64,000 nucleotides of DNA from Flavobacteriales bacterium UBA7666 (GCA_002483265.1 DLHO01000016.1:62001-126000); one strand, 5' to 3'. Shown: positions 25,061 through 35,292, counted from the first letter of the stretch. Numbers and translations: made by a program. Notes: generated by a model from the sequence alone, not told the origin.

Positions 25061-25984
25061 ATGCGCATTGGTTCAAATAACACAGTAGGAGATATAGCTC
25101 GATTTTTGGGTAGAAAAGTTATTGGAGATGACAGTCTGATAGTTACAGGAATTAATGAGATTCATCGTGTTGAATCCGGTGATTTGGTTTTTGTTGATCA
25201 TCCGAAATACTACGACAAAGCTCTCAATTCAGCCGCTTCATTTGTTTTGATTGACCGTGAAGTTCCTGTTCCGGAAGGAAAGGCTCTTATTATTTCTCCC
25301 GAACCATTCGATGATTACAATAAATTGACTAAGAAGTTTTCTCCTTACAGACCTCAGATGTCTATGACCGGAGAAAATTGTCAGATTGCCGATTCAGCAC
25401 ATCTTTCTCCCAACTGTTTTATTGGTCATGACGTAATTATCGGTGAAAATGTCACTATTCATCCCGGAGCGTATATCGGAGATGGAACAGTAATCGAAGA
25501 AAATGTAATCATTGGCCCTAATGCTGTAATAGGTCATTATGCTTTTTATTACAAAAAGAAACCTACAGGCTACGATCGAATGCATAGCTGTGGTTTCGTT
25601 TATATAGAAAAAAACGCGGAAATTGGAGCAGGATCAACCATTGATGCCGGAGTTAGTGCGATTACACGCATAGGCGAAGGAACCAAAATTGATAATCTGG
25701 TTCAGGTTGGCCATGATACCATTATCGGAAAGAATTGTCTTTTTGCATCTCAGGTAGGAATTGCCGGTTGCTGCACTATTGGTGATCAGGTTACTTTATG
25801 GGGACAGGTCGGCTGTGCTTCAGGAATTACAATTGGAGATGGCGTTGTTGTATTGGCACAATCAGGGATTGGAAAAAACCTGGAAGCGGGAAAAGTCTAT
25901 TTCGGAAGTCCTTGTGATGAAGCAAAAATAAAAATGCGCGAATTGGTTGTTTTGAAAAACCTTTCGGAATCAAGCAAGAAATGA
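25061..25984 (+). CDS. lpxD: LpxD-like acyltransferase (UDP-3-O-acylglucosamine N-acyltransferase family)
   Basis: A left-handed beta-helix acyltransferase of 307 residues. The N-terminal LpxD-type domain (residues 1-95, MRIGSNNTVGDIARFLG) is followed by hexapeptide repeats from 103 to 275 (e.g. GENVTIHPGAYIGDG, IGHDVIIG) and a short C-terminal helix. His218 in VQVGHDTIIG is at the place of the LpxD catalytic histidine, but the context is VGHD rather than the canonical IAHN. Bacteroidota often have a second LpxD-like gene, so this may act on a substrate other than the lipid A precursor. It overlaps the phosphatase gene by 4 bases. Confidence 0.8.
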   Translation: MRIGSNNTVGDIARFLGRKVIGDDSLIVTGINEIHRVESGDLVFVDHPKYYDKALNSAASFVLIDREVPVPEGKALIISPEPFDDYNKLTKKFSPYRPQMSMTGENCQIADSAHLSPNCFIGHDVIIGENVTIHPGAYIGDGTVIEENVIIGPNAVIGHYAFYYKKKPTGYDRMHSCGFVYIEKNAEIGAGSTIDAGVSAITRIGEGTKIDNLVQVGHDTIIGKNCLFASQVGIAGCCTIGDQVTLWGQVGCASGITIGDGVVVLAQSGIGKNLEAGKVYFGSPCDEAKIKMRELVVLKNLSESSKK

Positions 25985-27228
25985 AAGTTGAAACCCGGAT
26001 AGCAAATTTAGAATCACTAGTTGAATTGGGAGAATTTCGTCTGAATTCTCTTTTGGAATTGACTAGGGCAATTGCTACGAATCAAAGCATCGAGCAAATT
26101 GTTCGCATGTTTGAATTTGTGATGCGTGAACAGTTGGGTTTTGATCACTTTCTGCTTTTTAATAAAGAAAATCAGTGGAGTCCTCTTTTAAAGGTAGGCT
26201 TGAAGAGTAAACTCAAGGATATTTCCGTAGAAAAAGAATTGTACCGCTTTCGTGAGATTACAGTCATAGAATCTAGTTATTCTGCCATTATTGATGAATT
26301 TGACATTATTGTCCCCGTGTTTCATAAGGACAAACCTTTAGCTTATTTGTTGATAGCCGGAATTGAAGGTTCAGGAATAAAGAAATCAGAGACCTTGGCA
26401 GATATGCGCTTTGTTCAAACGCTTACCAATATGGTTGTAATGGCGATTGAAAATAAGCGCATGGCTCGTGAAGAGCTGAAAAGAGAGCGCTTGAAAAAGG
26501 AATTGGAGGTTGCTTCAGAGATGCAGAAATTGCTGTTCCCATCGGATTTGCCTTCGAATAAACAAATGGATATTTCTGCGAAGTACATACCACGACATGA
26601 AGTTGGAGGAGATTATTATGATTTTATTCCACTTGGAGATAATCAGTATGTGATTTGTATTGCAGATGTTAGTGGAAAAGGAATTAGCGCCGCAATGTTG
26701 ATGGCCAATTTTCAAGCGACTATTCGGACATTTTATTCTACTGTTCACCAAATCCGCCCATTTTCTTTAGAGTTCCTGATCGAAGAGCTCAATAAAAAGG
26801 TAATGACAAGCGCCAAAGGAGAGAAATTCATCACTTTTTTTATTGCTGTTTATAATGCTGAAACGCGAGTATTGGATTACGTGAATGCAGGGCATAATCA
26901 GCCAATAATTACAAATGGAAAAGAAAAGAAATTATTAGATATCGGATGCGTTGGCTTAGGTATGTTTGATGAAATGCCCTTTATTCAGGTTGGGAAAGAA
27001 GTCCTGAAACCCAATACAACCTTAATCCTTTATACGGATGGTGTTGTGGAATTGGAAGACGAAAAAAATTGTCATTTCGAATTGGAACGTTTGATCAAAA
27101 TCTACCATAATTTCTATCGCCTAAGTATGGAGGATATGAATAACATCGTCTTCTCCAAACTAGATGAATGGAGGGGGAATCGCAAGTTAGTAGATGATAC
27201 CGCTATATTTTCCTGCAGATTCTTCTAA
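25981..27228 (+). CDS. GAF-SpoIIE serine phosphatase (RsbU-like)
   Basis: A 415-residue soluble protein with an N-terminal GAF-like sensor region (about 20-160), a helical linker (AREELKRERLKKELEVASEMQKLL is its core) and a C-terminal PP2C/SpoIIE phosphatase domain from about 195. Metal-binding acidic residues are visible in GGDYYDF (Asp211, Asp214) and in DVSGKGISAAM (Asp229), plus AGHNQP and LYTDGVVE. Such enzymes dephosphorylate STAS-domain anti-sigma antagonists in partner-switching. A STAS protein is encoded at 7441-7794, but the link is inference. It is translationally coupled (ATGA overlap) to the LpxD-like gene, an unusual pairing. Confidence 0.9.
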   Translation: MKVETRIANLESLVELGEFRLNSLLELTRAIATNQSIEQIVRMFEFVMREQLGFDHFLLFNKENQWSPLLKVGLKSKLKDISVEKELYRFREITVIESSYSAIIDEFDIIVPVFHKDKPLAYLLIAGIEGSGIKKSETLADMRFVQTLTNMVVMAIENKRMAREELKRERLKKELEVASEMQKLLFPSDLPSNKQMDISAKYIPRHEVGGDYYDFIPLGDNQYVICIADVSGKGISAAMLMANFQATIRTFYSTVHQIRPFSLEFLIEELNKKVMTSAKGEKFITFFIAVYNAETRVLDYVNAGHNQPIITNGKEKKLLDIGCVGLGMFDEMPFIQVGKEVLKPNTTLILYTDGVVELEDEKNCHFELERLIKIYHNFYRLSMEDMNNIVFSKLDEWRGNRKLVDDTAIFSCRFF

Positions 27229-27236
27229 GTCTTTAC

Positions 27237-27244
27237 TACATTTG
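27237..27244 (+). promoter_or_regulatory. -7 box (TACATTTG) for the 27261 gene
   Basis: Exact TAnnTTTG match, 16 nt before the ATG at 27261. Confidence 0.55.
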
Positions 27245-27260
27245 CACCAAATATCTAAAC

Positions 27261-28856
27261 ATGAAAATAATCAATTTAACACTCCTATTTTTTCTAGGGA
27301 GTTTTTCCCTAACCGCCCAAGATGAAATACCTGTCTCTTCAGAAGTGAAAATCACAAAAAGCGATGCTTACCCTGTAGTAAATGCTCCTTCAAAGGAATA
27401 CTATTCTTTAGGGAATGGAGAAATTCTTGTGATCAAGTTAAATCGAAAAGGAGGATTAATCATACAAAAATTCAGTGGAGAAAATCTGAATGAAATCCAA
27501 AGAGGAGAAGCTGCTCTGAAGATTGAAAAAGGAACTGCTATTGAAGGCACGTTTAAAATGGGAGATGCGTTTTATCTGATGTATTCTAAATTAACAGGAT
27601 CACGGGAGGTAACACTTTATTCGAGAGAGATAAGTACTTCTACCCTGACATTTACTGGTGATGAAAAAGAATTGCTGACAATGACAGAGCCTGAAAACCA
27701 AGTACCTTTTGGTGCAATTGTATTAAGCAAACAAACCTTTCCCAGATTCTCTTTTGATTTTTCGAGTGACCGATCAATGATGGTTGTTAGTTATAGAAAG
27801 AAACCGAAAGTAAAAGATGATTCCAATAATAATGATATCATCGGAATGTATGCTTTTGACTCTGAAATGAATAAAGTTTGGGGGAATGAGTATCAAATGC
27901 CCTATACTGAAAGTTTGATGGATAATTTGGACTTTACATTAGATTCTAATGGGAACGGTTATTTTTTGATCAGAAAGTATAAAGAAGAGGTTACTCGAAA
28001 AAATAGTGAGTCTGCAGATAACCAAAGTTTAGCGATCCTAATAGCCAATCCCGATGGTAACTTGAATGAGGTTGAATTTAATCTTGGGGAATACATTACT
28101 GACGACGTATTTATGAAGGAGAATAAAGACGGAAATATTATTTGTGCGGGATATTATCGTAAACCGAAATCATATGGGGCTGATGGGACTTTTGTTTCGA
28201 TACTGGACAGTAAAGGGAATTTGAATAACCCTAAATTTTATGAGTTTTCGTTAGACTTCATTAAAAAGTATAAAAGAATTTCCGAAAAACAGAAAGGTAG
28301 AATGGAGAAAGCCGATGAAAATGGTCGATTGGCAATGACGAATCTGGAAATGCGTAACATACAGGTGTTAGAAGATGGAGGAGTTGTTCTCGGAGGTGAA
28401 ATCTATTATGTAACAAGTACTACAGACCCAAAAACCGGACGAACTACCTATACTTACCATTTTGACGATGTGGTTCTGGTGAAAATCAATGCTGACGGAG
28501 AATTGGGATGGATGCAGAAATTTCCTAAGAGATCTGTTTCTGAGTCATTTCGTTTAATGACCTCTGAGCGTTATACGTATGCTTTGTTCCTTGATCCTGT
28601 TAGAAATGCAACCATGACGGATGATGGAGAGATAAACAGAGAAATCAAAGGTGATTGCGTTACAGCGCATCGTGTTGACAATAAAACAGGAGAGGTAAAA
28701 TACCTTCATTTATTTGACTTGAGAAAAATTGACGGGACACCAGTTTATCAATATAGATTAAACCGTGTTATTTCATTAACAGATAATTCCTTCGCTATTG
28801 AATTGTATATCAAGCATAAAAGTGATATGATGTTCAAAGTTGAGTTTGAAGAATAA
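27261..28856 (+). CDS. Secreted protein of unknown function
   Basis: A 531-residue protein with an N-terminal signal peptide (MKIINLTLLFFLGSFSLTAQ). The mature part is beta-rich with repeated segments such as GDAFYLMYSK, RFSFDFSSDRSMMVVSY and NGNGYFLIRKY that suggest a beta-propeller-like fold, although no blade consensus could be fixed. There is no T9SS sorting domain at the C-terminus and no lipobox. I do not recognise a named family. It has its own promoter box and shares a bidirectional terminator with porU. Confidence 0.75.
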   Translation: MKIINLTLLFFLGSFSLTAQDEIPVSSEVKITKSDAYPVVNAPSKEYYSLGNGEILVIKLNRKGGLIIQKFSGENLNEIQRGEAALKIEKGTAIEGTFKMGDAFYLMYSKLTGSREVTLYSREISTSTLTFTGDEKELLTMTEPENQVPFGAIVLSKQTFPRFSFDFSSDRSMMVVSYRKKPKVKDDSNNNDIIGMYAFDSEMNKVWGNEYQMPYTESLMDNLDFTLDSNGNGYFLIRKYKEEVTRKNSESADNQSLAILIANPDGNLNEVEFNLGEYITDDVFMKENKDGNIICAGYYRKPKSYGADGTFVSILDSKGNLNNPKFYEFSLDFIKKYKRISEKQKGRMEKADENGRLAMTNLEMRNIQVLEDGGVVLGGEIYYVTSTTDPKTGRTTYTYHFDDVVLVKINADGELGWMQKFPKRSVSESFRLMTSERYTYALFLDPVRNATMTDDGEINREIKGDCVTAHRVDNKTGEVKYLHLFDLRKIDGTPVYQYRLNRVISLTDNSFAIELYIKHKSDMMFKVEFEE

Positions 28857-28879
28857 TCAACGAATTGAAATAAAAAATA

Positions 28880-28910
28880 AAGGGCTGTTTCGAAAGAGAC
28901 AGCCTTTTTT
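28880..28910. terminator. Bidirectional terminator between the 27261 gene and porU
   Basis: GGCTGTTTC (28883-28891), GAAA loop, GAGACAGCC (28896-28904), with a T run on the plus strand and an A-rich left side giving T on the minus strand. The two genes are convergent. Confidence 0.85.
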
Positions 28911-31900
28911 CATCTCATCAAATACATTTTACCGAAGTTCTTTTTGAAGTATTGATCAGCTCCTGATTCCCGGTTCTTGATATCTTCTCCCTGAATTTTG
29001 GCTTTAACCTGATATAAGTAAACGCCATTTGCAAGCGGATCTCCAAATTCATCGTGACCATCCCAAGCATATTCTGTAATGTTTCTACCAATTCGGATCA
29101 AACCAAGTTCGTCTTCTGTGATTTCACGAATCACGCGCCCGGAAACGGTCATAATTTGAATGATAATATCATCAGGTACTTCTGTACCTGTTAGCGTAAA
29201 GACGAAACGCGTACTGGTTGAGAATGGATTAGGGTAATTCATCATTTGGGTAATCGATGATTCACGAATTACTTCAAAACTTACTTTGTATTCATAATCT
29301 CCCGAAACATTTCCGGAGCGGTCTGTTCCCTGAACAAAAAGCTGATAAATTCCGTCGTGCAAAAATTCTTTTGGATAGACGATTTTAAACTTCAGGTTCT
29401 GGCCATTGGCAGGGTACCATTGCATGATCGTATTTCCATTTCCATCAATAAAAGGAATGCGTTTTTGAATTCCATCCGGCCCAGTTAAATAAATCCCGAA
29501 AAGAGTTGTGTCACTGATGTTATTCATCACCAAGTAAGGGTTGTCGTCTTTCAGGGTGATCAGAATCTCACTCGTAGGATCAATGATGTCCCCATTCAGG
29601 ATATGTTGGCCGTTAAAGGTGACATCGAGAATCGGGTTCTTGTTATCCTCAACTACAAAAACAGGAAGTTGTAGAATGTTGTTGTAATGATATTGCTCCA
29701 ATTGATCCGTTTGTACCAGCGAACCATTTACATAAGGATTGACCTCCATCCAGAGAATATTATAACCCGGTTTGGCAATTGAACTGAAGTGAACCGTATC
29801 TCTTAATACTTGATGGATCCGCAAAGAATCTTGTCTTGGATAAGGAATAACGTGTTTAATATGCTGCTGATCCTCCAGCCAATAATCCACCAATAAGGAA
29901 TCCATGTCAAATTCGCTGACGTTTACCACATCAACGGCAAAACTAAAATCCTGACCTTCATACAACGTATCACCACTTACAGATGCGTAATATCCGGATG
30001 ACCCGTCAATTGCGGCTTCAGGAACCGGTTGGTAAAGCACGTGAATACGATCAATTTGTGCTGGTGTTAAATTCGCTTTGTCTGAATTATAAATCCCGAT
30101 TCTTATTTTGGGATAAACAGTCGCATTGATCAAATTGTTCAAATTGATAATCGAATCCAGTGGTGTAAATAAGGTGTCAATCGTACCTGCCAGATTGTTT
30201 GATACATCAAATCTTTCTATGAAGATTCGTACACTGTCCGTGGATGGTGATTCCAGTGAATCTCTTCGCCAGTAAAGTGTTTCCCATTGAAAAGCAGGAC
30301 CAATTTGAGGTGTTTTTTCTACTCCGGCATAATCCGGTTTATAGATGTTGGCATTAATTTGTAATCTTTCCCCATCTTCAGGTGTTCCAGTCATTACCAC
30401 AACATCTTGAGGCCATATTTTCACCTGATTGAAAGAGGTCGTTCCCTTTTTAAAGAAAATAGCAAATGGCTTTTCCTGATTTGTATTATTAATTTGCGGA
30501 AAGCCCAAATTTTGGAACATGGTATATGTGGAAGGTGCAATAACATCCCAGAAATTATAAAGTGTTTGAGAAGGCGTATATATAACTACATAATTACTGT
30601 CGGGAATACCATTGGTAATCATGTTTTGGAAATTTGACATGGAAGTTGCATCTGTTTGGCTAAACATAAACCATTTCTCAAATCGGGGTCTGCATCCTCC
30701 ATTGTTATTGAGATTTCCAAAATTCATAGAAGGATCGTCATTGCTACTCGCTGGATTACCACCTCCACATCCCGGACAATGTGTTTTCCAAGGTTCCAAC
30801 GTTAAAGGATCTAAAACGCCAACATAGATGTAAGGAGTTGTACCACATGTAGCGTATTCCACCAAATCGTTATCCAGAGACCATGCATTATATAAAGAAT
30901 AAAAATCGAATACATCAATGGTTACTTTATGTAATTCGTTTGGAACGAAATCTCTTGTTCTTGCTGAACGATTATAATAGATGCTTGAGAACGCATTATT
31001 CTTAAACTGGAAAAAATGATCTTGTCCCCAACCGCGTTTTCCAGGGATATATTGGAAAGAATATTCTGTCCAATTTGGAACTGTGCTGTCAACGGCAACT
31101 CTCCAGAAATAGACCGTGCTGTCCGCACATGTTAAAGGGAAAGGAGAGCCAAAGGCAGATAACCATTGATTGGGCTGAACTGATTTTACTCCGCCAAGAC
31201 CAGTTACAGAAAAGCGCCTCAGTTGTGGACTATCGTAAGTATCGGTTGTATCCAACTCGAAACGATAAGTCCTCATTCCTGCTATTGGATTGATGGTAGA
31301 TGCTTTTACCGTGATGGTATCGTATGGAATTACTGCATAATTGTAAGGCCAAATAGGAAGCATTCCATCAATATTCAGGAAAAAATTAGCGCTTGCCTGA
31401 TTGTTGGAGATTTCTTCGAATTGCTCGTCGTATACATTCGGAATGTCAATTGAAACAGTAAATGTATTTACTCCACCACTGATTGCGGGTTGTAGAGGGA
31501 ATTTTCGTTTGATAACCGTATCGTAATTCAATCGAGGTAAGAACAAGGTCTTCATGGAATCAATAGCCGTTCCGGGAAAGTTTCTTCGAATCTCAATATA
31601 AATAGGTGTTTTAATCGATTTTCCAATATTTCGTATCGTAAAAGTAAGTTCAACACTGTCAACAGAGAGATTCACATTGTTTGGACTTAGACTCAGATCG
31701 GCAACTTGAATATCAATTTCCGGATCTGTACTGTAATTGACCTTGATCATCGGGTCTCCGTGAAGAGTCATTTGTGTACAAGCAGATTCATAGAACACAA
31801 TTCCATCGGTTATAGTAGGAGTATATTGATCATAGATTCGCTTGATGGTACTTTTTATCTGAGAACCAAATGTCTTTCCGTAGTTTTTATAGGAAAACTG

Positions 31901-34096
31901 CTTATAAAGTTCTGTTGAATAAATGGCAAGTGGTGCATCGTAACCTACTGATATCGTTGATAAAAATGCAATCGCTCCTTCATTCGGAATATTGATGAAA
32001 TTTTCAGAAGTAGAATTCCCGGATTTAAAGATATTTCCATTGTAACACGAGTTTCCGATCACAATGGGATACTTTCCGAAATTATTCCAGTTACTGGGTT
32101 CATCAATATTGATCTCAAAACCGTTATTGGAAGCAGCAGCATGCCCAAAGAAATTCATGATCGAAACTCCGTCCTCTATTTTCTGAGTAACAGTGGTCAC
32201 CACATTCGGATCAAGCGGATTACTGGAAGTTTTAAAATAATTGGTAACATTTCCAGCAAAGACGGTATCTTCCACGATTGCCTTCATTTGGTTCATATAA
32301 CCCTGAAATTGAGTTTGCTGTAAGGCATCTGATCCGCCTACAAAATGGAGTAGTTGCTTCTGCCAGTTCTTTGTTTCAGCAAAGTTAAGACCAACATTGT
32401 TTTGAGCATCTTCGTATTGTTCAATCTTGGAAAGGTAATTCTCAACTTCAGTATTGCTGGTCATGGAAAGCCTTCCTGTCGGAACAAGTGGCTCCCAGGC
32501 ATCATTACTGATAAGTCCAGCAGTTGTAGCAATGTCACTTGCTGGATATCCCATTGGTGGAATCAGACAGTTTGCAAAAGCAACTTGTGAATAACGCGTT
32601 TCAGCTACAGTTATTCCTTTTCCAATGAGTAATAAACCTTCCGGTTTTTGGGTACTGTTGCCATGAACGAAATTCACAAAACGACGAATTGCCAGTGGGT
32701 GTTTGATGATTCCACTTGCAAATTGCAAATACAATTCTTCAATATTTGCCTGAAGTACATTGTGGCCGCCGCCATTCATTGAAGATCGATAACTTAAATA
32801 AGAATCCTTGCTGCTTGCAAGTGAAGGATGGTAAACGAAAATTAAAGCAGAGTCAATATTCATTGAACTGAAATCAGTGAAGGTTCCGGTTCCGTTTACC
32901 GGAGTTAAAGAACTAACTGCAATTGTATTATTGATGTCAACGACCAGAACTTCTGTTTCATTGCTCCATGTATTGTTTGGAATAATGAATTGAACCACTC
33001 CTGCATTTACTGTTGGGATTTCATACCTAGGAACAGAACCAAAGCTTAGAACTAATGGTGCCGAACCTGTAAAATTACTTAGGTCAACTCTGCTTTTCAC
33101 TACTCCATTTTGGACAAAAAAGCGATCGAAAGGCTGATTGTTTCCGATTGGAAGTCTTGGATAGGAGAGCATTGCATAAGTGAATATTTGCCTGTCTACT
33201 GTAACACCTAAGTCTGCAATAATTTCATGATGAACATTTGTGGTTCCGTTCGTAAGATCTGTTGCCTGAAAACTAACCACTTTTTTCACTTGTGAATAAT
33301 GCTCATAAGTAGTGTCAATTACCGGTAAATTTGCGGCTCCAAATGTTAGCCTTGTATGGTGATTATGATCTTGTGGATGCGTACTTCCCAAACCTTCTGA
33401 GTTAGATGAAACGCGGCATTCCAATTTGACAGCTGTTCCACCGGAACCGGTATAAACATTTGGTGTTGGCAGCGGAATATCTGATAAAACATTGGATGTT
33501 GTAGCTGAAATTTCCGGTAATCCGTAACCTTCCCCTCTGGAATAAATGGAACCTGATGCTTCATCGTAAACGACTCCTTCACAATAGTTACTGGAATACT
33601 GACTTCTGAATTCAGACCGGACAAAACTGCTTGGGGTATAATTCGAATAATTTTGATCCGGCTGCAACGCAAACCTCAAACCGGTTCCAGAATTCTTCCA
33701 AGAGAAAAAGTAAATAATCGTATCATTGATCAAACTATACCCCGGATTTGCCATTTGGGAAGGATTCGGATACATGACGGAATCCAACCATCCGTCATTC
33801 TTATAAGCATAGAATAAGAAATAATCTCCCGGATCAAATGAATTATCGCCATTATCAACCATGTAAAGGGGGACTTCTTTGTCTTTTCCGAATAGTTGAA
33901 AGCTGGATGGATTTATTCCTGAAAGGGGAACGCCATTATTATTTAATGTGGTGTAATCTATTTTGTAGAGCCCGTTTTGGACAATTTTCACACTATAAAA
34001 TTTCTGGGAATAGTCAATCCATTCATTGCCGTAGGGTTGACTCCACGCAAAAACAACAGGTAAAAGAGTAAGTAGTATTAAGTAGAGTTTTTTCAT
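28910..34096 (-). CDS. porU: PorU, T9SS C-terminal signal peptidase (gingipain family C25)
   Basis: Surface sortase-like peptidase of the type IX secretion system, which removes C-terminal sorting domains from cargo and attaches it to the cell surface. The 1728-residue chain is longer than the roughly 1160 residues of the Porphyromonas protein. It has a signal peptide (residues 1-20, VFAWSQ), a C25 catalytic domain with His652 in FFGHAAAS and Cys684 in IGNSCYNGN, then long beta-rich domains and a C-terminal region with MMNYPNPFS and VSGRVI resembling a sorting/FlgD-like domain. It is translated directly behind porV (9 nt apart), with which PorU forms the attachment complex. Confidence 0.93.
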   Translation of the reverse strand: MKKLYLILLTLLPVVFAWSQPYGNEWIDYSQKFYSVKIVQNGLYKIDYTTLNNNGVPLSGINPSSFQLFGKDKEVPLYMVDNGDNSFDPGDYFLFYAYKNDGWLDSVMYPNPSQMANPGYSLINDTIIYFFSWKNSGTGLRFALQPDQNYSNYTPSSFVRSEFRSQYSSNYCEGVVYDEASGSIYSRGEGYGLPEISATTSNVLSDIPLPTPNVYTGSGGTAVKLECRVSSNSEGLGSTHPQDHNHHTRLTFGAANLPVIDTTYEHYSQVKKVVSFQATDLTNGTTNVHHEIIADLGVTVDRQIFTYAMLSYPRLPIGNNQPFDRFFVQNGVVKSRVDLSNFTGSAPLVLSFGSVPRYEIPTVNAGVVQFIIPNNTWSNETEVLVVDINNTIAVSSLTPVNGTGTFTDFSSMNIDSALIFVYHPSLASSKDSYLSYRSSMNGGGHNVLQANIEELYLQFASGIIKHPLAIRRFVNFVHGNSTQKPEGLLLIGKGITVAETRYSQVAFANCLIPPMGYPASDIATTAGLISNDAWEPLVPTGRLSMTSNTEVENYLSKIEQYEDAQNNVGLNFAETKNWQKQLLHFVGGSDALQQTQFQGYMNQMKAIVEDTVFAGNVTNYFKTSSNPLDPNVVTTVTQKIEDGVSIMNFFGHAAASNNGFEINIDEPSNWNNFGKYPIVIGNSCYNGNIFKSGNSTSENFINIPNEGAIAFLSTISVGYDAPLAIYSTELYKQFSYKNYGKTFGSQIKSTIKRIYDQYTPTITDGIVFYESACTQMTLHGDPMIKVNYSTDPEIDIQVADLSLSPNNVNLSVDSVELTFTIRNIGKSIKTPIYIEIRRNFPGTAIDSMKTLFLPRLNYDTVIKRKFPLQPAISGGVNTFTVSIDIPNVYDEQFEEISNNQASANFFLNIDGMLPIWPYNYAVIPYDTITVKASTINPIAGMRTYRFELDTTDTYDSPQLRRFSVTGLGGVKSVQPNQWLSAFGSPFPLTCADSTVYFWRVAVDSTVPNWTEYSFQYIPGKRGWGQDHFFQFKNNAFSSIYYNRSARTRDFVPNELHKVTIDVFDFYSLYNAWSLDNDLVEYATCGTTPYIYVGVLDPLTLEPWKTHCPGCGGGNPASSNDDPSMNFGNLNNNGGCRPRFEKWFMFSQTDATSMSNFQNMITNGIPDSNYVVIYTPSQTLYNFWDVIAPSTYTMFQNLGFPQINNTNQEKPFAIFFKKGTTSFNQVKIWPQDVVVMTGTPEDGERLQINANIYKPDYAGVEKTPQIGPAFQWETLYWRRDSLESPSTDSVRIFIERFDVSNNLAGTIDTLFTPLDSIINLNNLINATVYPKIRIGIYNSDKANLTPAQIDRIHVLYQPVPEAAIDGSSGYYASVSGDTLYEGQDFSFAVDVVNVSEFDMDSLLVDYWLEDQQHIKHVIPYPRQDSLRIHQVLRDTVHFSSIAKPGYNILWMEVNPYVNGSLVQTDQLEQYHYNNILQLPVFVVEDNKNPILDVTFNGQHILNGDIIDPTSEILITLKDDNPYLVMNNISDTTLFGIYLTGPDGIQKRIPFIDGNGNTIMQWYPANGQNLKFKIVYPKEFLHDGIYQLFVQGTDRSGNVSGDYEYKVSFEVIRESSITQMMNYPNPFSTSTRFVFTLTGTEVPDDIIIQIMTVSGRVIREITEDELGLIRIGRNITEYAWDGHDEFGDPLANGVYLYQVKAKIQGEDIKNRESGADQYFKKNFGKMYLMR

Positions 34097-34105
34097 GGGC
34101 TCTTC

Positions 34106-35209
34106 CTATTCATCTGGTTTTACCGCATTTTTTGGTTTGTTCAATGCGAGACGTAATGAAATTACGTGGGAATACAATGCAGTTGAAGCATCACCAATAT
34201 CTGTAAATGCGTAGTCTAAATATACGGCTTTAATATGTAATCCAATACCGATGTTTGGTTGAATGGTCAGTTTCTTTGAGTCGTCAAAGTTCTTGATATA
34301 TTGCATGTTGGAGATTCCACCACGTAAAGTAACCAATTCCTTAAACCCGAAAGCAATTCCAATATGCGGATCAAAACTGACTACATTTGTTTTCAGGATT
34401 GTATTTCGTTTTCCATCTGTTGTAATGTCCAGATCCAATTCTCCGGAAACATAAATTCCTTTTTTACCAAGTGGTTGCTTGTAGTATGTCCCTAAGATTA
34501 TTCGGGGAAGTGTCAACTCTAAGCCATTTCTTGGAAGTTCATTTCCTGTCAGGGTAAAAACTTCTTTTGTTTGATCATCTAAAGTGAAAATCCACGCGTT
34601 GAATGTAGAAGTAACATCACGAATAACTGCTCCAAATTTCAAGCGGTCGCTTTTTTCGTAAGTTGCTCCGGCATCCAGTCCAAATCCCCATGACTTAGCA
34701 AAGTCACCCACTTTACGGTAGATTACTTTAAAGTTTCCGCCCAATGATAGACCCGGAATTTTTGTTTTGCGGGCATATGAAAATAAGAATGCATAATCTG
34801 CAGCAGTAAATGTGGTGATCTTGTCGTAATCGATTCTTCCTTCGTTGTCAATTAATTGAGTTGTATTAGGAATATCATCCACAGCAAAGCGGATTACTGA
34901 TAAGCCAACGGCACTTTTTTCGTCAATTTGATGTGCCAGACCTAAATAATCGTATTTGGCGATTCCCGCGAAATATTCCGAGTGCATTAAGCCAATGTCC
35001 AACCATTTATTAGTGCGTGCCAAGCCTGCCGGATTCCAGTATCCGCTGTTTACACCGCTGGTTTGTGCAACAACCGCATTGGAAAGCCCAAGAGCATCAG
35101 CTCCAATTCCGATCGCTAAGAATTCATTTGAGTATTTGGGTGCAACTGAACCTTGTCCAAACGAAAAGAAGGTGCAGAAAAATATGCAAACAATTAGGTA
35201 AAATTTCAT
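34106..35209 (-). CDS. porV: PorV, T9SS outer-membrane shuttle protein (LptO)
   Basis: Outer-membrane beta-barrel of the FadL-like family that collects T9SS cargo from the SprA translocon and delivers it to PorU. The start at 35209 is preferred because the 12 residues added by the longer frame precede a clean signal peptide (MKFYLIVCIFFCTFFSFGQ). Family blocks are FLAIGIGADALGLSNA, SGVNSGYWNPAGL and repeated amphipathic strands. Length about 367 after choosing this start is normal. Order here is porV then porU. A divergent gene (pssA) starts 138 nt away, with a palindrome between them. Confidence 0.93.
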   Translation of the reverse strand: MKFYLIVCIFFCTFFSFGQGSVAPKYSNEFLAIGIGADALGLSNAVVAQTSGVNSGYWNPAGLARTNKWLDIGLMHSEYFAGIAKYDYLGLAHQIDEKSAVGLSVIRFAVDDIPNTTQLIDNEGRIDYDKITTFTAADYAFLFSYARKTKIPGLSLGGNFKVIYRKVGDFAKSWGFGLDAGATYEKSDRLKFGAVIRDVTSTFNAWIFTLDDQTKEVFTLTGNELPRNGLELTLPRIILGTYYKQPLGKKGIYVSGELDLDITTDGKRNTILKTNVVSFDPHIGIAFGFKELVTLRGGISNMQYIKNFDDSKKLTIQPNIGIGLHIKAVYLDYAFTDIGDASTALYSHVISLRLALNKPKNAVKPDE

Positions 35210-35292
35210 AGTATACAAGTTCCTCACGATTGCTATTAACTGCATCTTTTATAAAAAATTGTGCGTCAGGATGGTTTAATCATAAAATCGAA

